A program made the position numbers and the translations under genes. Positions 62,890 to 64,000 of a DNA stretch of 64,000 nt are shown piece after piece (position 1 is the stretch's first letter; every line of letters begins with the position of its first letter). Source of the stretch: JAEWSN01 sp942493335 (lineage in GTDB: Bacteria > Bacillota > Clostridia > DSM-8532); NCBI GenBank assembly GCA_942493335.1, contig OW818693.1:4278001-4342000 (forward strand), written 5' to 3'. The notes under the pieces are model-generated. The model saw only the letters and a list, made by a program, of their open reading frames with translations, did no database searches and was not told the origin of the DNA.

Positions 62890-63831
62890 GTGAAGAAGTA
62901 TGTATTCAAGCGCGTGATCATATCCGCTGTCACGGTGCTGGTGATCCTGCTTGTATTATTCCTGATGCTGGAACTGATGCCTGGTTCGCCGTTCAATGAC
63001 GAGAAACTGACAACAGCCCAGAAAGCCATCATCAATGCGAAGTACGGGCTGGATCAGCCGATCTTCGTCCGTTTTACCAACTACATCAAGTCCATGCTCA
63101 CCGGTGATTTCGGCGTATCCTACACCATTTCCAAGAATACCCCGATCACCTCCCTTCTGGAGACGAGGCTGCCCATTTCGCTTCGGCTTGGCGGGCAGGC
63201 CATCCTGATCGGCACGATCATCGGGCTGATCCTCGGGATTGTAGCCGCGCTCAAGCACAACACCATTTACGACACCATCACGACGGTCATCTCCGTCATC
63301 GGCGTGAGTCTCCCTTCCTATGTGTTCGCCATGGCGCTCATCTATTACATGGGATTCCGCTGGAAATGGTTCCCCCTGTTGTATCAGATGAAAGCGCCGA
63401 TCTTCTCCTCTGTCATGCCTACGATCTCCCTCTGCATGTTCACGATCGCGACCGTGGCGCGGTTCACCCGAACCGAAATGCTCGAGGTGCTCGGGTCTGA
63501 CTACATGCTCCTGGCGGAGAGCAAAGGGCTGAACAGTTTTCATCTCATATTCAGGCATGCGCTGCGAAACGCATTGATTCCCATCATCACGGTCCTGGCG
63601 CCGCTGGTGGTCGGACTGATGACGGGCAGCCTGGTCATCGAAAAGCTGTTTTCCATTCCGGGCATCGGAAGCCTTCTGGTTTCGGCCATCCAGTCGAACG
63701 ACTATAATGTCGTCGTCGCCCTGTCCTTCATTTACAGTGTCATGTATATCGGCATCATGCTGGTTGTTGATATTCTCTATGGTGTCATCGACCCGAGAAT
63801 CCGACTGGCCAAGGGGGATGAACATGAGTAA
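62890..63831 (+). CDS. Oligopeptide ABC transporter permease (OppB/DppB-like)
   Basis: A 313-residue permease with six membrane segments; the first is near residues 9-30. The EAA-like cytosolic loop SDYMLLAESKGLNSFHLIFRHALRNALIP (about 200-228) contacts the ATPase. The N-terminal ELMPGSPFNDEKLT and the KYGLDQPIFVRFTNYIKSMLTGDFGVSY region are typical of the DppB/OppB group. The start is a GTG with GAGGAG about 9 bases upstream. Its last eight bases overlap the next permease start. Confidence 0.94.
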   Translation: MKKYVFKRVIISAVTVLVILLVLFLMLELMPGSPFNDEKLTTAQKAIINAKYGLDQPIFVRFTNYIKSMLTGDFGVSYTISKNTPITSLLETRLPISLRLGGQAILIGTIIGLILGIVAALKHNTIYDTITTVISVIGVSLPSYVFAMALIYYMGFRWKWFPLLYQMKAPIFSSVMPTISLCMFTIATVARFTRTEMLEVLGSDYMLLAESKGLNSFHLIFRHALRNALIPIITVLAPLVVGLMTGSLVIEKLFSIPGIGSLLVSAIQSNDYNVVVALSFIYSVMYIGIMLVVDILYGVIDPRIRLAKGDEHE

Positions 63832-64000
63832 CATGGAATACGAGTTCGCACCTGATGACTTTTTGCCTGTTGGCGAGGAACGAATTTCCAGGATCGATGA
63901 AACCTATGCCAGCCAATCCTACTGGCGTGACATTTATTCACGTTTCCGGAAGAACAAGGGTGCGATGGTCGGCATCGTCTTCATCATCCTTGTCCTGCTG
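63824..64000 (+). CDS. Oligopeptide ABC transporter permease (OppC-like), partial
   Basis: Only the first 59 codons are in the window. The protein starts MSNMEYEFAPDDFLPVG and reaches SYWRDIYSRFRKNKGAMVGIVFIILVLL, the basic pre-membrane segment and first span typical of OppC/DppC proteins. The start ATG overlaps the end of the OppB-like gene by eight bases, with AAGGGGG 6 bases upstream, so translation is coupled. The rest of the gene and the ATPase genes should lie beyond the window edge. Confidence 0.85.
   Translation, partial: MSNMEYEFAPDDFLPVGEERISRIDETYASQSYWRDIYSRFRKNKGAMVGIVFIILVLL

Overview
The window looks like a chromosomal piece of an anaerobic, fermentative Bacillota (Clostridia-like) bacterium with a moderately high GC content. 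The basis is a T-box leader in front of ileS, strong AGGAGG-type ribosome binding sites, lipoproteins with a classical lipobox, SLH and stalk (copper amine oxidase N) surface domains, a lipoprotein serpin, an ABC-F ATPase and a GH3 enzyme with inverted domain order. No rRNA, tRNA, CRISPR array or transposase was seen. The species cannot be named from this sequence.

Layout. (1) 1-9.95 kb is an accessory island, all on the + strand and locally more AT-rich: a PLD-helicase, a SAM methyltransferase, a MazG-like pyrophosphohydrolase, a nuclease-DUF2075 helicase, a secreted SLH/lamin-tail protein, a membrane NERD nuclease, an HNH restriction-like endonuclease, and the frameshifted remnant of an AlbA/Schlafen-type regulator. 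It has the composition of a defence or DNA-processing island and is the best candidate for an undescribed system. (2) 10-18.3 kb: ileS with promoter and T-box, a Gfo/Idh/MocA dehydrogenase, a Uma2 remnant, a glycosyltransferase plus flippase-like pair, and a DUF2798 membrane protein. (3) 18.5-27.7 kb, minus strand: a stalk-domain secreted protein, then an operon of nucleotidyltransferase, a giant MerR/GyrI/LamG-like/papain-like fusion and a VOC protein, then a BspA-type leucine-rich surface protein. (4) 28-38.2 kb: a 2142-residue VWA lipoprotein convergent with a lipoprotein serpin, then a GGDEF/HD-GYP c-di-GMP enzyme. (5) 38.3-48.4 kb: esterase-like hydrolase, tRNA-dihydrouridine synthase, AraC regulator divergent from a glutaminase-A-like protein, MFS transporter, an unknown protein, and an ABC-F ATPase. 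(6) 48.5-53.3 kb: two small envelope proteins downstream of a MalT/LuxR-type ATPase regulator, and a CCG-domain iron-sulfur protein. (7) 53.5-64 kb: a sugar ABC importer (binding protein, ATPase, permease), a GH3 beta-glycosidase, and an oligopeptide ABC importer that runs off the end.

Regulation can be read unusually well. A perfect operator TCACCC-N3-GGGTGA occurs three times, upstream of three envelope-protein genes. In two cases it is centred about 42 bp before the predicted transcription start, and one copy lies just behind the stop codon of the MalT/LuxR-type regulator. The GH3 promoter carries two adjacent palindromes centred near -42 and -62. The oligopeptide operon has a strong promoter followed by an intrinsic-terminator-like hairpin inside its leader. 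A 57-bp hairpin element with a conserved flank occurs twice, in the same orientation, each about 150-170 bp upstream of a minus-strand gene.

Most protein calls rest on motifs recognised by eye. Start codons were moved to the best ribosome binding site wherever the longest open frame had a poorer one.
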